Assembly: GCA_021801125.1 (NCBI GenBank)
Contig: JAJYYI010000023.1
Span: forward strand, 28,109-92,108
Direction: 5' to 3'
Source: Deltaproteobacteria bacterium
Lineage (GTDB): Bacteria > Desulfobacterota > Binatia > Binatales > Binataceae
DNA length: 64,000 bases
The notes beneath the pieces are model-generated. The model had not been told where the DNA came from and searched no databases. It saw only the letters and a list, made by a program, of their open reading frames with translations. Positions within the stretch are counted from its first letter, which is position 1, and each line of letters begins with the position of its first letter. Shown piece by piece: positions 53,481 to 62,366 of the stretch. A program made the translations under genes and the position numbers.

Positions 53481-54854
53481 CTATGCGCCGCGGGGTTTAA
53501 GCTGGCGCTCGATTTTCTCGATCGTCTGCCGGAAGGCAGGGTCATCGCTGACCCGCTTCGAGATTAGGTTGTAGGCGTGAATTACGGTTGAGTGGTCGCG
53601 GCCGAAGTGCTCACCGATTGCCGGGAATGAGCACTCGGTCAGCTTGCGGCATAGGTACATGGCCACCTGGCGGCCCAGCGCGATCGGCTGCGTGCGCTTT
53701 TTCGAGCGCAGGTCGCTGAGCTTGATATGAAGCAGGTCCGCGGTGGCGCGCTCTATTGACTCAATATCCGGCTTTACCAGCTTCTCAGATATCAGGTCGC
53801 GCAGCGCCTGGCGCGCAAAATCGAGCGTGATCGTGCAACCGCGCAACGACGCCAGAGCGACGAGGCGGGTTAGCGAGCCTTCGAGCTCGCGCACGTTTGA
53901 CGACACACTCTGGGCGACATATAGCGCAACGTCAGGAGTCAACGTTATGTTCTCGTGCGCCGCCTTCTTATGCAGGATAGCGACGCGCGTCTCGAGATCC
54001 GGCGGAGCAATGTCCGCAATCAGGCCCGACTCGAAGCGGTTGCGCAGTCGTTCCTCGAGGTCCGGAATGTCCCGCGGAACCTTGTCCGAGGTTAACACGA
54101 TTTGATGGCGTTCAGCGTGGAGCGAGTTAAACGTATGAAAGAACTCCTCCTGCGTGCGTTCGCGGCCGGCCAAAAATTGCACGTCGTCTAGAATGAGCGC
54201 GTCGATTTTTCGAAAGCGCTCCTTGAATTCCGCCATGCGATCGCGACGCAAAGAGCTAATTAGCTCGTTCATGAAGATTTCAGCCGACAGGTAGATCACC
54301 CTGAGCTTGCGCTCGCGGCCGGATAGCAGGTGGTGGCCGATCGCGTTTGCCAGATGCGTTTTGCCCAGACCGACGCCGCCGTAGATGAACAGCGGGTTGT
54401 ACTTTTCACCGGGCTGGTTGGCTACCGCCTTGGCCGCGGCGTGAGCGAACTGGTTCCCCGAACCGACCACGAACTCGGCAAACGTATAGCGCGAATTGAG
54501 CGTTATGCCGCGCTCCAGGCGTGGCGGCTGCGGGCCACGCGCCCGGTTCGGCGAATAGTCGTCATAGAGTTCTTGCTGCGGCGAAGGCCTCTTGAGGTGG
54601 TTTGAAGCGGACTTGCCATCCTGCAGGGTCAGTGCCAATTCGAGTTTCTCGCCAGCCTCAAGCGACAGGGACTCGCGCACGGCGTCGAGATAGCGCTCTT
54701 CGATCCACTGGCGAAAAAACCGATTCGGGGCTGCAAGCGTTACCCGCTTGCCTTCCATGCTTACGAAACGCAGCGGCGCAATCCAGGTTTGAAAGCAGGC
54801 TCCTCCTAGCGAGCCTCGCAGGCGGTCAGAGGTTTTTTCCCACAGTGCTTCCAT
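53481..54854 (-). CDS. dnaA: chromosomal replication initiator DnaA
   Basis: The 457-residue protein has the N-terminal domain (about 1-85), a linker, the AAA+ domain from about 115 with Walker [16 protein letters not shown] and Walker [21 protein letters not shown], and domain IV with the DnaA-box helix-turn-helix [25 protein letters not shown] lies before the ATG. DnaA boxes occur on both sides of the gene. Order dnaA-dnaN is standard for bacteria. Confidence 0.97.
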   Translation of the reverse strand: MEALWEKTSDRLRGSLGGACFQTWIAPLRFVSMEGKRVTLAAPNRFFRQWIEERYLDAVRESLSLEAGEKLELALTLQDGKSASNHLKRPSPQQELYDDYSPNRARGPQPPRLERGITLNSRYTFAEFVVGSGNQFAHAAAKAVANQPGEKYNPLFIYGGVGLGKTHLANAIGHHLLSGRERKLRVIYLSAEIFMNELISSLRRDRMAEFKERFRKIDALILDDVQFLAGRERTQEEFFHTFNSLHAERHQIVLTSDKVPRDIPDLEERLRNRFESGLIADIAPPDLETRVAILHKKAAHENITLTPDVALYVAQSVSSNVRELEGSLTRLVALASLRGCTITLDFARQALRDLISEKLVKPDIESIERATADLLHIKLSDLRSKKRTQPIALGRQVAMYLCRKLTECSFPAIGEHFGRDHSTVIHAYNLISKRVSDDPAFRQTIEKIERQLKPRGA

Positions 54855-55407
54855 GCGTTACTCCTGCTAAACACGAGTCGGGGCCTGCGGCGGCCAAAGC
54901 TGGCGACGGCAACGCGCAAGTTACGCACAGCCTTATCCACAGTTGTGAATAAGCCCCTTTTCCGTTGCTCCGAAAGGCTCGTAGCCATTTCGAGGAGCAT
55001 CTCTATTAACTTGTTGTTGATTGGGGTGTTTCGGGCTCTGGCTTTTGGTTTACTCGTCGGCGCTAAGCCAGCTGCACCCCGCACGGTTACACTCGCCGCA
55101 ATCGATCGCTTCGAAGCCCGTGACGAACCGAAATCGGTGATTCTGCGGCGCGCTGAAAATTGATAGACCGTTTTCCAGCGCCGGACAAGGTGGCATTTTA
55201 AACTTTTTGTAACTGGCTGATTTTGCAAAGAAATCTCGCGTCAGCGACAACCGCGTTACAGGACTGCGACGACATGGGGAGAAAAATCGGGCGGATTTTG
55301 GCTGTGAGAGGGGTTCTTGCTGCGAGCGCTTTTTGCGCTTCTACGCTGCTTCGATTATGCTTTTGAAGTTCCTAGCGACGGGTTAACACGGACTGATTGG
55401 GTAGAAA
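54855..55407. other. upstream region of dnaA with DnaA-box cluster
   Basis: In 553 bases between divergent dnaA and hemL a cluster of DnaA boxes lies at 54921-54952: TTACGCACA (one mismatch), a perfect TTATCCACA (54933-54941) and perfect TGTGAATAA on the opposite strand (54944-54952), three bases apart. It may be part of a bipartite origin or autoregulate dnaA. No rpmH is seen in the upstream position where it often lies. Other open frames are unsupported. Confidence 0.5.
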
Positions 55408-56706
55408 ATGGGGAATTCTGTAAGCCGATCGCGGGGGCTTTTCTCTCGCGCCCTGGCGCATATTCCGGGTGGCGTAAACTCACCTGTGCGCGCTTGGCGC
55501 GCGGTAGGACAAGAACCGTTGTTCATCAGCCGAGCGGCCGGAGCGTACGTGTTTGACGCCGACGGTAATCGATTTATCGACTACGTCGGTTCGTACGGGC
55601 CGGCGATCCTGGGCCACGCGAACCCGGGGGTAGCCGTCGCGGTCGCCGAGCAGGCGGAAAAGGGCTTTAGTTATGGCGCGCCGACCGAGGAGGAGGTCTG
55701 TCTGGCCGAGGAACTCTCGGGCGCCATCTCATGTGCTGAGAAAGTACGCTTGGTCAGTTCCGGCACCGAAGCCGCAATGACCGCGTTGCGAATTGCCCGC
55801 GCAGCCACCGGCAGGCGAAAAGTGCTCAAATTCGACGGCTGCTATCACGGTCACAGCGACGCGCTTCTGGCCCGCGCGGGATCGGGCGCAATGACTTTCG
55901 GCCTTCCCGACAGCGCAGGGGTGCCGCCAGAGCTGGCGGCCAGCACGCTGGTTGCGCCGTACAACCGGCTCGACGCCGTCGAGCGCTGCCTTAACGCAAA
56001 CCAGGGAGACGTTGCAGCGATTATTGTTGAGCCGCTCGCCGCCAACATGGGCGTCGTAAAGCCGCAGCCGGGCTTTCTGGCCGGGCTTAGGGACCTAGCC
56101 GACGAGTTCGGCGCTCTACTCATCTGCGACGAGGTGATAAGCGGCTTCAGACTGCGCTACGGCGCCATATCGGATTTTTGGGGCGTTGGGCCCGACTTGA
56201 TTCTGCTGGGCAAAATAATTGGCGGCGGGATGCCGATAGGCGCAGTGGCCGGTCGCGCCGAGCTTATGGATCTGCTCGCTCCGAGTGGGCCGGTGTACCA
56301 GGCGGGCACCTTGTCGGGCAACCCGGTGTGCGTGCGAGCTGGTCTCGCGACGCTGGCGGCGCTGCGGGAGCCAGGGGTGTATGAACGCTTGGAGGAACTT
56401 GGCGCCCAGCTCGAAGCGGGCTTTCGCGAGGCGCTGGCTCAGAGTGGCGTAGCCGGTTGCATCAACCGCGCAGGCTCCCTCCTCACGTTTTTCTTGGGCG
56501 TTTCAGAAGTGAACGACGCCGGGGCCGCGCGCCAGGCCGACACGTCGATGTTTTCACGAGTTTTTTCGGCGATGCTTGACGCGGGCGTCTACCTGCCGCC
56601 ATCTCAATTCGAGGCGCTCTTCATCTCGCTAGCTCATAGCGAGGCCGACTTGGCGCATACGGTCGAGGCTCTGTCGGCTGCTCTGCGCGTCGCGGGCCGG
56701 AGGTAA
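55408..56706 (+). CDS. hemL: glutamate-1-semialdehyde 2,1-aminomutase
   Basis: The 432-residue PLP enzyme makes 5-aminolevulinate from glutamate-1-semialdehyde in the C5 heme pathway. Motifs: NSPVRAWRAVGQEPLFI, FIDYVGSYGPAILGHA, RLVSSGTEAAMTALRIAR, FDGCYHGHSDALLARAGSG, ICDEVISGFRLRYG and the PLP Lys in LLGKIIGGGMPIGAVAGR. The ATG at 55408 gives the usual SRSRGLFSRALAHIPGG start. It is followed by the F0 ATPase genes 29 bases downstream. Confidence 0.96.
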   Translation: MGNSVSRSRGLFSRALAHIPGGVNSPVRAWRAVGQEPLFISRAAGAYVFDADGNRFIDYVGSYGPAILGHANPGVAVAVAEQAEKGFSYGAPTEEEVCLAEELSGAISCAEKVRLVSSGTEAAMTALRIARAATGRRKVLKFDGCYHGHSDALLARAGSGAMTFGLPDSAGVPPELAASTLVAPYNRLDAVERCLNANQGDVAAIIVEPLAANMGVVKPQPGFLAGLRDLADEFGALLICDEVISGFRLRYGAISDFWGVGPDLILLGKIIGGGMPIGAVAGRAELMDLLAPSGPVYQAGTLSGNPVCVRAGLATLAALREPGVYERLEELGAQLEAGFREALAQSGVAGCINRAGSLLTFFLGVSEVNDAGAARQADTSMFSRVFSAMLDAGVYLPPSQFEALFISLAHSEADLAHTVEALSAALRVAGRR

Positions 56707-56735
56707 AAGCGCCAGGAAAGCGGGGCGGTGTTGCA

Positions 56736-56939
56736 ATGGCGTTGAGCCCCGTTAAAATGTTGCGTTACGCCTCGTTGGGAGTTGAGGCCACATCGCCCCC
56801 GATCGCGGGTGTTGTAGCCGGTTATTACCTCGACGACTATTTCGGGACGTACCCAAAGCTTACCCTCGTGCTTTTTTTCACCGGGGTAGTTCTGGGCTTT
56901 TATCGGCTCATTTCGGCCGCCGCCAAAATGCGCCGGTAG
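56736..56939 (+). CDS. AtpZ/AtpI-type small F0 accessory protein
   Basis: The 67-residue protein has two predicted membrane helices (about 18-30 and 42-60) with a Gly-rich first helix (IAGVVAGYYLDDYFGTYP) and a second (LTLVLFFTGVVLGFYRLI). This fits the AtpZ/AtpI family, small proteins found before ATP synthase F0 genes and thought to help c-ring assembly or Mg uptake. It is the first of four plus-strand ATPase genes here. Confidence 0.8.
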   Translation: MALSPVKMLRYASLGVEATSPPIAGVVAGYYLDDYFGTYPKLTLVLFFTGVVLGFYRLISAAAKMRR

Positions 56940-57077
56940 AAGTCGTGGCGCATTGCCGAATGCTAAAAGCTTTAGCCATGACGGTCCGAGGCTGTCAAAA
57001 GACGCCAGCGTTGGGCGCCGGGTGGCGCCGTGCGGAGGCTCGTGTTGTCAGCGGCAAGCGCTGAAGGGGTGCACGCC

Positions 57078-57470
57078 GTGTCCTTGATTCCGTCGATCTC
57101 AGCTATTCAACGCGCCACTTGGTATCTCTTGGCGCTATTTTGCCTGGCATTGCTAGCGTGGTCCCCGGCGGTTGCCTTGGGCTGCGCAGCGGGCGGAGTC
57201 GTCGCCGGCGCGAACCTAGTTGCATTGAGTTGGTTCACCCAATTATTGTTCCGTGCGGCCGTTCGCGGCGGAAAGGCGTCACCGTGGCTTGCGTTGGTGC
57301 CGCTGAAGCTGCTGCTGCTCGTGGCGGTGGCCTATGTGGCGGTGTGGCAACTGAGGCTTAATCCGGGCGGCTTTGCGCTCGGCGTTTCGATGCCCCTTTT
57401 CGCTACGCTCTTTGAAGTGGCACGTGCGCGCCTGCGCGGGTTCGGCTTGCCGACCGGCTCGCAGGCATAG
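57078..57470 (+). CDS. atpI: ATP synthase subunit I-like protein
   Basis: From GTG 57078 the protein has 130 residues, with AAGGGG about 10 bases upstream; a GTG at 57030 would add 16 residues. Four hydrophobic segments are visible (TWYLLALFCLALLAW, AVALGCAAGGVVAGANL, PLKLLLLVAVAYVAVWQL, FALGVSMPLFATLFEVA). Size, topology and location directly before atpB match the AtpI (ATP synthase I) family. Its exact start is uncertain. Confidence 0.75.
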   Translation: MSLIPSISAIQRATWYLLALFCLALLAWSPAVALGCAAGGVVAGANLVALSWFTQLLFRAAVRGGKASPWLALVPLKLLLLVAVAYVAVWQLRLNPGGFALGVSMPLFATLFEVARARLRGFGLPTGSQA

Positions 57471-57493
57471 ACCGCTTAGAACCTGGCAACACG

Positions 57494-58177
57494 ATGGTTA
57501 ACCTTTTGGAGATAATTGCTCAAGACAAGCTTCCTCCAGTCCTGGTCGGCACGTGGCTGGTGATGGGAATTCTGCTCGTTTTCGCCTTTTTGGCTAGGCG
57601 AGCCTTGCTTGCCGCAAACAACCGGCTTTTGCCCGATGACGGCCTGTCGCTCCGTTCACTTGCCGAGGTGATCGTTGAAGGACTTGATAAAGTCACCGGC
57701 GAGGTGCTCGAGAGTCACGACTATCGGGCGTTGGTGCCATACTTCGGGAGTCTTTTCCTGTTCATCCTGGTCAGCAATCTGACCGGCCTGATACCGGGTA
57801 TGGAGCCGCCCACCGCCTATTCGGACTTGACCTTTGCGTTGGGCGCCATAAGCTTCGTGTACTACCTTTATCATGGCCTGCGCGCGCGTGGCGTCGGCTA
57901 CCTGCGCAGTTTTCTCGGTCCGATGTTGGTGTTGTCGCCGCTGATGCTGCCGCTTGAGATCGCGGACAATCTTTTCCGTCCCTTCTCGCTTGGCGTTCGT
58001 CTTTACGCGAATATGTTCGCGGACCATCAAGTCTTGAGTATTTTTACGCAATTGACCAAACTTGTTATTCCGCTGGCCTTTTACGCCCTAGGGACGCTGG
58101 TGTGCCTTATTCAGGCCATGGTGTTCACGGTCTTATCGATGGGATACGTGAAGATCGCCCAGAGCGCCGACCATTAG
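57494..58177 (+). CDS. atpB: F-type ATP synthase subunit a
   Basis: The 227-residue membrane protein forms the proton half-channels against the c-ring. Key features: LESHDYRALVPYFGSLFLFI, NLTGLIPGMEPPTAYSDLTF, PLEIADNLFRPFSLGVRLYA with the essential Arg (second Arg of that segment), and the C-terminal LIQAMVFTVLSMGYV. The length is typical of short bacterial a subunits. It is in a tight cluster with atpI and atpE. Confidence 0.95.
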   Translation: MVNLLEIIAQDKLPPVLVGTWLVMGILLVFAFLARRALLAANNRLLPDDGLSLRSLAEVIVEGLDKVTGEVLESHDYRALVPYFGSLFLFILVSNLTGLIPGMEPPTAYSDLTFALGAISFVYYLYHGLRARGVGYLRSFLGPMLVLSPLMLPLEIADNLFRPFSLGVRLYANMFADHQVLSIFTQLTKLVIPLAFYALGTLVCLIQAMVFTVLSMGYVKIAQSADH

Positions 58178-58280
58178 GCTGCGGAAGGACGGTGCCGGAC
58201 CGAACGGCTTGGCGACAACCCAGAGTGTAAGCGATAACGCGACGAATTTTAGTGTTAGTTACGCGGGAGGAAAAAAGCGA

Positions 58281-58619
58281 ATGATTAGGCGACTGGCGTG
58301 GATGGGAGCGCTGTTCAGCGCAGCCGTTGGACTGTTGCTGATAGCGCCGCTGGCCGCGATGGCACAAGCTCAATCGGCACCCGGGCTCCCTCTGAAAGCA
58401 GGACTGATCGCGTTGGCGGCCAACATCGGCGTCGGCATCGCGGCGATGGGCTGCGGTTTGGGTCAGGGGCGTTTGGTGGCCTCTGCGATGGAATCGATAG
58501 GACGAAATCCCAATAGTGCCGGCACTTTGTTCACACCGATGATCATTGGCCTTGCCTTCATCGAGTCGCTGACGCTCTATGCGTTGGTGATCGCGTTCTT
58601 GCTGATGGGCCGGATGTAA
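58281..58619 (+). CDS. atpE: F-type ATP synthase subunit c, with signal peptide
   Basis: From ATG 58281 the protein has 112 residues: an N-terminal signal-like segment (about 1-30, ending near AMAQA) and a two-helix c subunit. The ion-binding Glu95 is in GLAFIESLTLYALVIAFLL. Helix 1 has GIAAMGCGLGQG, and the polar loop is MESIGRNPNSAG. Gln62, Glu95, Ser96 and Tyr100 match residues that bind Na+ in Ilyobacter-type rings, but the Thr is replaced, so the coupling ion is uncertain. TTG at 58209 is an alternative, less likely start. Confidence 0.92.
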   Translation: MIRRLAWMGALFSAAVGLLLIAPLAAMAQAQSAPGLPLKAGLIALAANIGVGIAAMGCGLGQGRLVASAMESIGRNPNSAGTLFTPMIIGLAFIESLTLYALVIAFLLMGRM

Positions 58620-58875
58620 GTCCGGCGCGCCCGTGGCGCGAAAGCGCGCTTCCGGAATCAGAGCTGCCCTCGAGCGCTAGCCCGGGAAGGAAACGCCTCG
58701 GCGCGGCTTTTGGTCTCATTTAAGGCCGCGCCGCGGGCTGCGGGCAATAGCGCTAGCGCCGATAACCGGCGCCGGCAGCCGAATCGTCAAGTCAGTTCCG
58801 AAGGAAGCTCCGCCGGCTGCTCCGGTAAACAGGCCGGCGCGCCTCGGTTGCCACATGAGCGGGCCAGCCACGACC

Positions 58876-59646
58876 CTAGGGCATCCGCTTGGCTGGCCCA
58901 AGGACCTCGAAGCGCGCGCGCCGGCGGCCCCGCCGCAAAAGCACGTACATCGCGCCGGCGCCACCGTCCGTCGGTCGCGCGGTAACGAAAGCCAGCACTT
59001 GGGCTGAGAGCTGGCCGTGAGAAAGCCAGTAGGTCACCGCGTGCTTGATCACCGGCTCCCCGCCGGGGGAACGCAGTCCTCGCCCGCTCACGACCAATAC
59101 CGACTGGCGGCCGTTGCGCACCGAACGGGTGATGAACTCTGCTAGCGCCTCCTTGGCGACCGCGCGCGTCATTCCGTGAAGGTCGATGTGCGCTTGAACC
59201 GCGAACTCTCCGCGCCTGAGCTTATTCATGATGCGTGGATCGAGGCCAGCACGCCTTCCCTCGACGTACTCTTCGGTTTGAGTCACGTCAAAAGCTCCGC
59301 CACCGGCTACCAGTTGGCATAACTCGGTGAGGACGTCCGCGTCCTCGTCTACGGCGGCGGGTCGAGAAATGACGGGTTCACGGGGGTGGCGATAACGCTC
59401 CGGATTATCGAGCGGGCGAACGCCGTTCATCGCTTGGCGAAACAGTGCCTCGGTGTCGCATTCGGTCTCGCTTGCCTGGGGCGCTTTAGGGGACGGGACG
59501 AGCGGCGGCCGCGCGCTTGCTCGGCCGGCCGGCGATACTTTGAGCAAGCTCTTCAGGCCTTGGAACGGTGAGGCGAAAATCTTTTCCGGCGGCGTCTGGG
59601 GCTTTTCTTTTCCCTCGCGCCGGCGGCGCAGCCGCTTGCTCGCCAT
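58876..59646 (-). CDS. Smr domain protein
   Basis: The 256-residue protein has a Lys/Arg-rich, probably disordered N-terminus and a C-terminal Smr domain from about 160: IDLHGMTRAVAKEALAEFI, VLVVSGRGLRSPGGEPVIKH and LAFVTARPTDGGAGAMYVLL. Smr domains have nuclease activity or bind nucleic acid; the stand-alone bacterial form (YdaL/SmrA-like) may act on RNA or on DNA joints. A second Smr domain ends the MutS2 protein 3 kb away. It is convergent with atpE. Confidence 0.9.
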   Translation of the reverse strand: MASKRLRRRREGKEKPQTPPEKIFASPFQGLKSLLKVSPAGRASARPPLVPSPKAPQASETECDTEALFRQAMNGVRPLDNPERYRHPREPVISRPAAVDEDADVLTELCQLVAGGGAFDVTQTEEYVEGRRAGLDPRIMNKLRRGEFAVQAHIDLHGMTRAVAKEALAEFITRSVRNGRQSVLVVSGRGLRSPGGEPVIKHAVTYWLSHGQLSAQVLAFVTARPTDGGAGAMYVLLRRGRRRARFEVLGPAKRMP

Positions 59647-59869
59647 GGCCGAAACTCCCGGCTTAACTGGGAACGCCCGCCTTGCAACATCGAAGCGGGC
59701 ACCCTATAGGTTTAGGCACGGTGAGCCATACAGGCAAACCGCTTCGAGCAGTTGCAGGTTAGATCAAATATAGCGCGGCGTCGAGCGTCGGCAGCTACAG
59801 GGTTCCGTATCGCGTCACGCGTGCTCCGCCGCGCGTCTTGCCAGGTGCTTCAACCACGATAAGCGAGTC

Positions 59870-62266
59870 ATGCGACGACTATTTTGGATCGCCGGTACTT
59901 CAGCGATCGTTGTTCTGCTTCTTGTAGCCGTTCTGGTCGGCCTTGCCGCCCTCAACCTCAATCGAATCATCGAGGCTAATCGTTCTTACCTCGTCAAAGT
60001 GGCGAGTGAAGCGGTAGGCCGACCCGTATCGGTCCGCTCGATCAGAGTAACGCTTGGTTGGGGCGTGGGCCTCAGGCTCGAAGACGTCGCGGTCGCGGAT
60101 GACCCGGCTTTTGGCTCAAAGGAGCCTTTTTTTCAGGCCGCGAGGGTGAGCGGGCGAGTCGACCTGTTGCCGCTATTGTTCGGGCGAATCGAGGTCGCGC
60201 GTTTGGGCTTTCGGACGGCAAGGATTCGGGTCATACGCGATGCTCAAGGGCGCTTTAACTTTGCGACCTTGGGCAACGCCGCCGCGAAGGGCGCCCCAAC
60301 GCCGACGACCGGCCTACCCTCCTACGCTGGTTCTTTGCGGCCGGTCGCTTTGTGGTCACAGGCCGGGCCCTCCGGACCGGGCCGCGTCACCAGCGTGGAA
60401 GTCGACGGTCTGCGCCTGTCCGACGGTGAGGTGAATTACAGCGACGCCTTGACCGGCATGCAACTAACGCTGCGCAAGGTGGACCTAACCCTAACCCCGA
60501 TCGACCCTTTACGACCTGGTAACTTGGCAATGCGCCTGGCGCTTTTCGGCAATGAACAGAATTTCACGGTCTACGGACGTATCGGCCCGTTGGCTCGGGC
60601 TGGACAGATCGATTTTGTTACGGCGCCGCTTGCGCTTGGCGTGACCGCGGGACCGCTGGTTCCGGACGAGCTAAGACGCGTCGGCGGTTCGGCGCAACAG
60701 GTGCTGTCCGCTCTATCGATACCTGATTCCATATCGCTTAAGGGCAGCGTGGCCGGCTCGATAGGCGCACCGAGCATCAGCCTTGAGAGCGACCTGACCA
60801 AAGCCCGGGTGCTGTACGGCGATTTTTTTTCCAAACCTGTTGGCACGCCGCTTAAGCTTCAACTGCGCGGAGGAAAATCTACGGACGGATTCGCGCTGTC
60901 CGACTTCGATCTTAGACTGGCCAACCTCCATGCAACCGGACGCGATTTCTCTTTGTCGCCAGGGCGACTTGCCGGGGACTTCCGGGTCGAACGCTTCGAT
61001 TTGAGCCGCTGCAGCCCGCTCTTCCCACCGCTCAAGAACTATTCCGTTTCCGGCTTTGCCGAGGGTCGTGCCAGGGCCGAGGTGCAAGTGGACAAGCTCT
61101 TGGTCACCGGCGCACTTAAACTGGAGCAAGCTGCGGCGACGCCGCGCAGCGGGCTTTTGGCGAGATTGAGCAACGTCAACGCGGAGGTGGATTTCACTGG
61201 CACCGGAGCCACCCTTAAATCAGCCGAATTCAATGTGGGCAAAGCGCGCTTAACCCTTCGAGGACAAGCGGACTCTTTCGTTCCGTTGCACGCGGTCTAC
61301 ACGCTCTCCAGTCCTCGAATCAACGCGGCGGACGTAATCGTGGGCTTCGCTCCACCGCAAAACTATCAGGCGCGCGCTGTCGCTGCCGCCGGGGAGCTTA
61401 CGGTCAAGCCACAATCCGGAGTTGCCGTGACGACCCTGCTTACCTCGGGCGAGGGTAGGGTGAACGACGTTTCCTACCGCGATCTCAAGGTCCAGGCGTC
61501 CTATCAACCACCGGTGTTGCGGGTGCAATCGCTAACCGCGACTGCATACAGCGGCGGCGTTGACGCATCCGGGTTTATTAAGCTTGACGATCACTGCTTT
61601 GAGGCGAACGGGAGGGCCGCGGGTATCGACCTGGCGCAACTACCCGCGCCGCGCTCCGGCCTGGGCGGCGGTCTGCGCGGCCGGCTCAACGGACAGGTCG
61701 CGGTCTCGGGGCGCGGCGACGATTTGCAGCGCATCACACCGACGCTCAAAGGCGCGGGCCGCTTCGAGGTGACCAATGGTGCGGTGCCGGGAATCAATCC
61801 GGCGGCTGCGCTGCTTCAAGGGTTGAGCGCGACACCCGGGCTGGGGGGTCTTTTCTCGCAGGGCTTGGTCGCGCGATATCCACGGGTATTCCGGAGCCCC
61901 GATATGTTGTTTCAGAGCGCGAGCGCGAACTTTAAAATCAACGGTCCGCAGATCTCAACGCAGGATCTCAAAGTGGTGGCCCCCGACTACGTCATTGGCG
62001 GGGGCGGATGGGTCAGTCTCGATCAGCGGCTCGACATCAAGGCGGACGTAGTGCTTTCCGTGCCGTTCAGCCGCGATCTGATGCAGCAAAACCAGCTCAT
62101 ATCGGTGCTCGCCGACCCCGTAAGCCAAATTCACGTGCCCTTGGTCATGGCGGGCACTTTTTCCAAAATCAGTATCAGGCCCGATACCCCCTCGGTGCTG
62201 AGGCAGATTCGGCCCGGCGCGGTCGAGGATCTCGGCAAAAAGCTCTTTCGCAACCTGTTCAAATGA
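59870..62266 (+). CDS. AsmA family protein
   Basis: The 798-residue protein has one N-terminal membrane helix (about 5-30) and then a large beta-rich periplasmic part. AsmA/TamB/YhdP-type features include the repeated short beta strands with V-x-D-L pattern, RPVSVRSIRVTLGWGVGLRL, and the DUF3971/AsmA-2-like C-terminus (VVLSVPFSRDLMQQNQLISV, VMAGTFSKISIRPDTPS). AsmA-type proteins are linked to lipid transport and outer-membrane biogenesis. The family assignment is firm, the exact subtype is not. Confidence 0.8.
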   Translation: MRRLFWIAGTSAIVVLLLVAVLVGLAALNLNRIIEANRSYLVKVASEAVGRPVSVRSIRVTLGWGVGLRLEDVAVADDPAFGSKEPFFQAARVSGRVDLLPLLFGRIEVARLGFRTARIRVIRDAQGRFNFATLGNAAAKGAPTPTTGLPSYAGSLRPVALWSQAGPSGPGRVTSVEVDGLRLSDGEVNYSDALTGMQLTLRKVDLTLTPIDPLRPGNLAMRLALFGNEQNFTVYGRIGPLARAGQIDFVTAPLALGVTAGPLVPDELRRVGGSAQQVLSALSIPDSISLKGSVAGSIGAPSISLESDLTKARVLYGDFFSKPVGTPLKLQLRGGKSTDGFALSDFDLRLANLHATGRDFSLSPGRLAGDFRVERFDLSRCSPLFPPLKNYSVSGFAEGRARAEVQVDKLLVTGALKLEQAAATPRSGLLARLSNVNAEVDFTGTGATLKSAEFNVGKARLTLRGQADSFVPLHAVYTLSSPRINAADVIVGFAPPQNYQARAVAAAGELTVKPQSGVAVTTLLTSGEGRVNDVSYRDLKVQASYQPPVLRVQSLTATAYSGGVDASGFIKLDDHCFEANGRAAGIDLAQLPAPRSGLGGGLRGRLNGQVAVSGRGDDLQRITPTLKGAGRFEVTNGAVPGINPAAALLQGLSATPGLGGLFSQGLVARYPRVFRSPDMLFQSASANFKINGPQISTQDLKVVAPDYVIGGGGWVSLDQRLDIKADVVLSVPFSRDLMQQNQLISVLADPVSQIHVPLVMAGTFSKISIRPDTPSVLRQIRPGAVEDLGKKLFRNLFK

Positions 62267-62366
62267 GCCCAGTTGGGGCCGAAAGCGCTCTTTTGAAACT
62301 CGGCCTTCTCAAACTAGCGGGTGGCGCGTGGTGCGCCTGGCCGGTCAGCCCGCGACTGTTCGCAGA

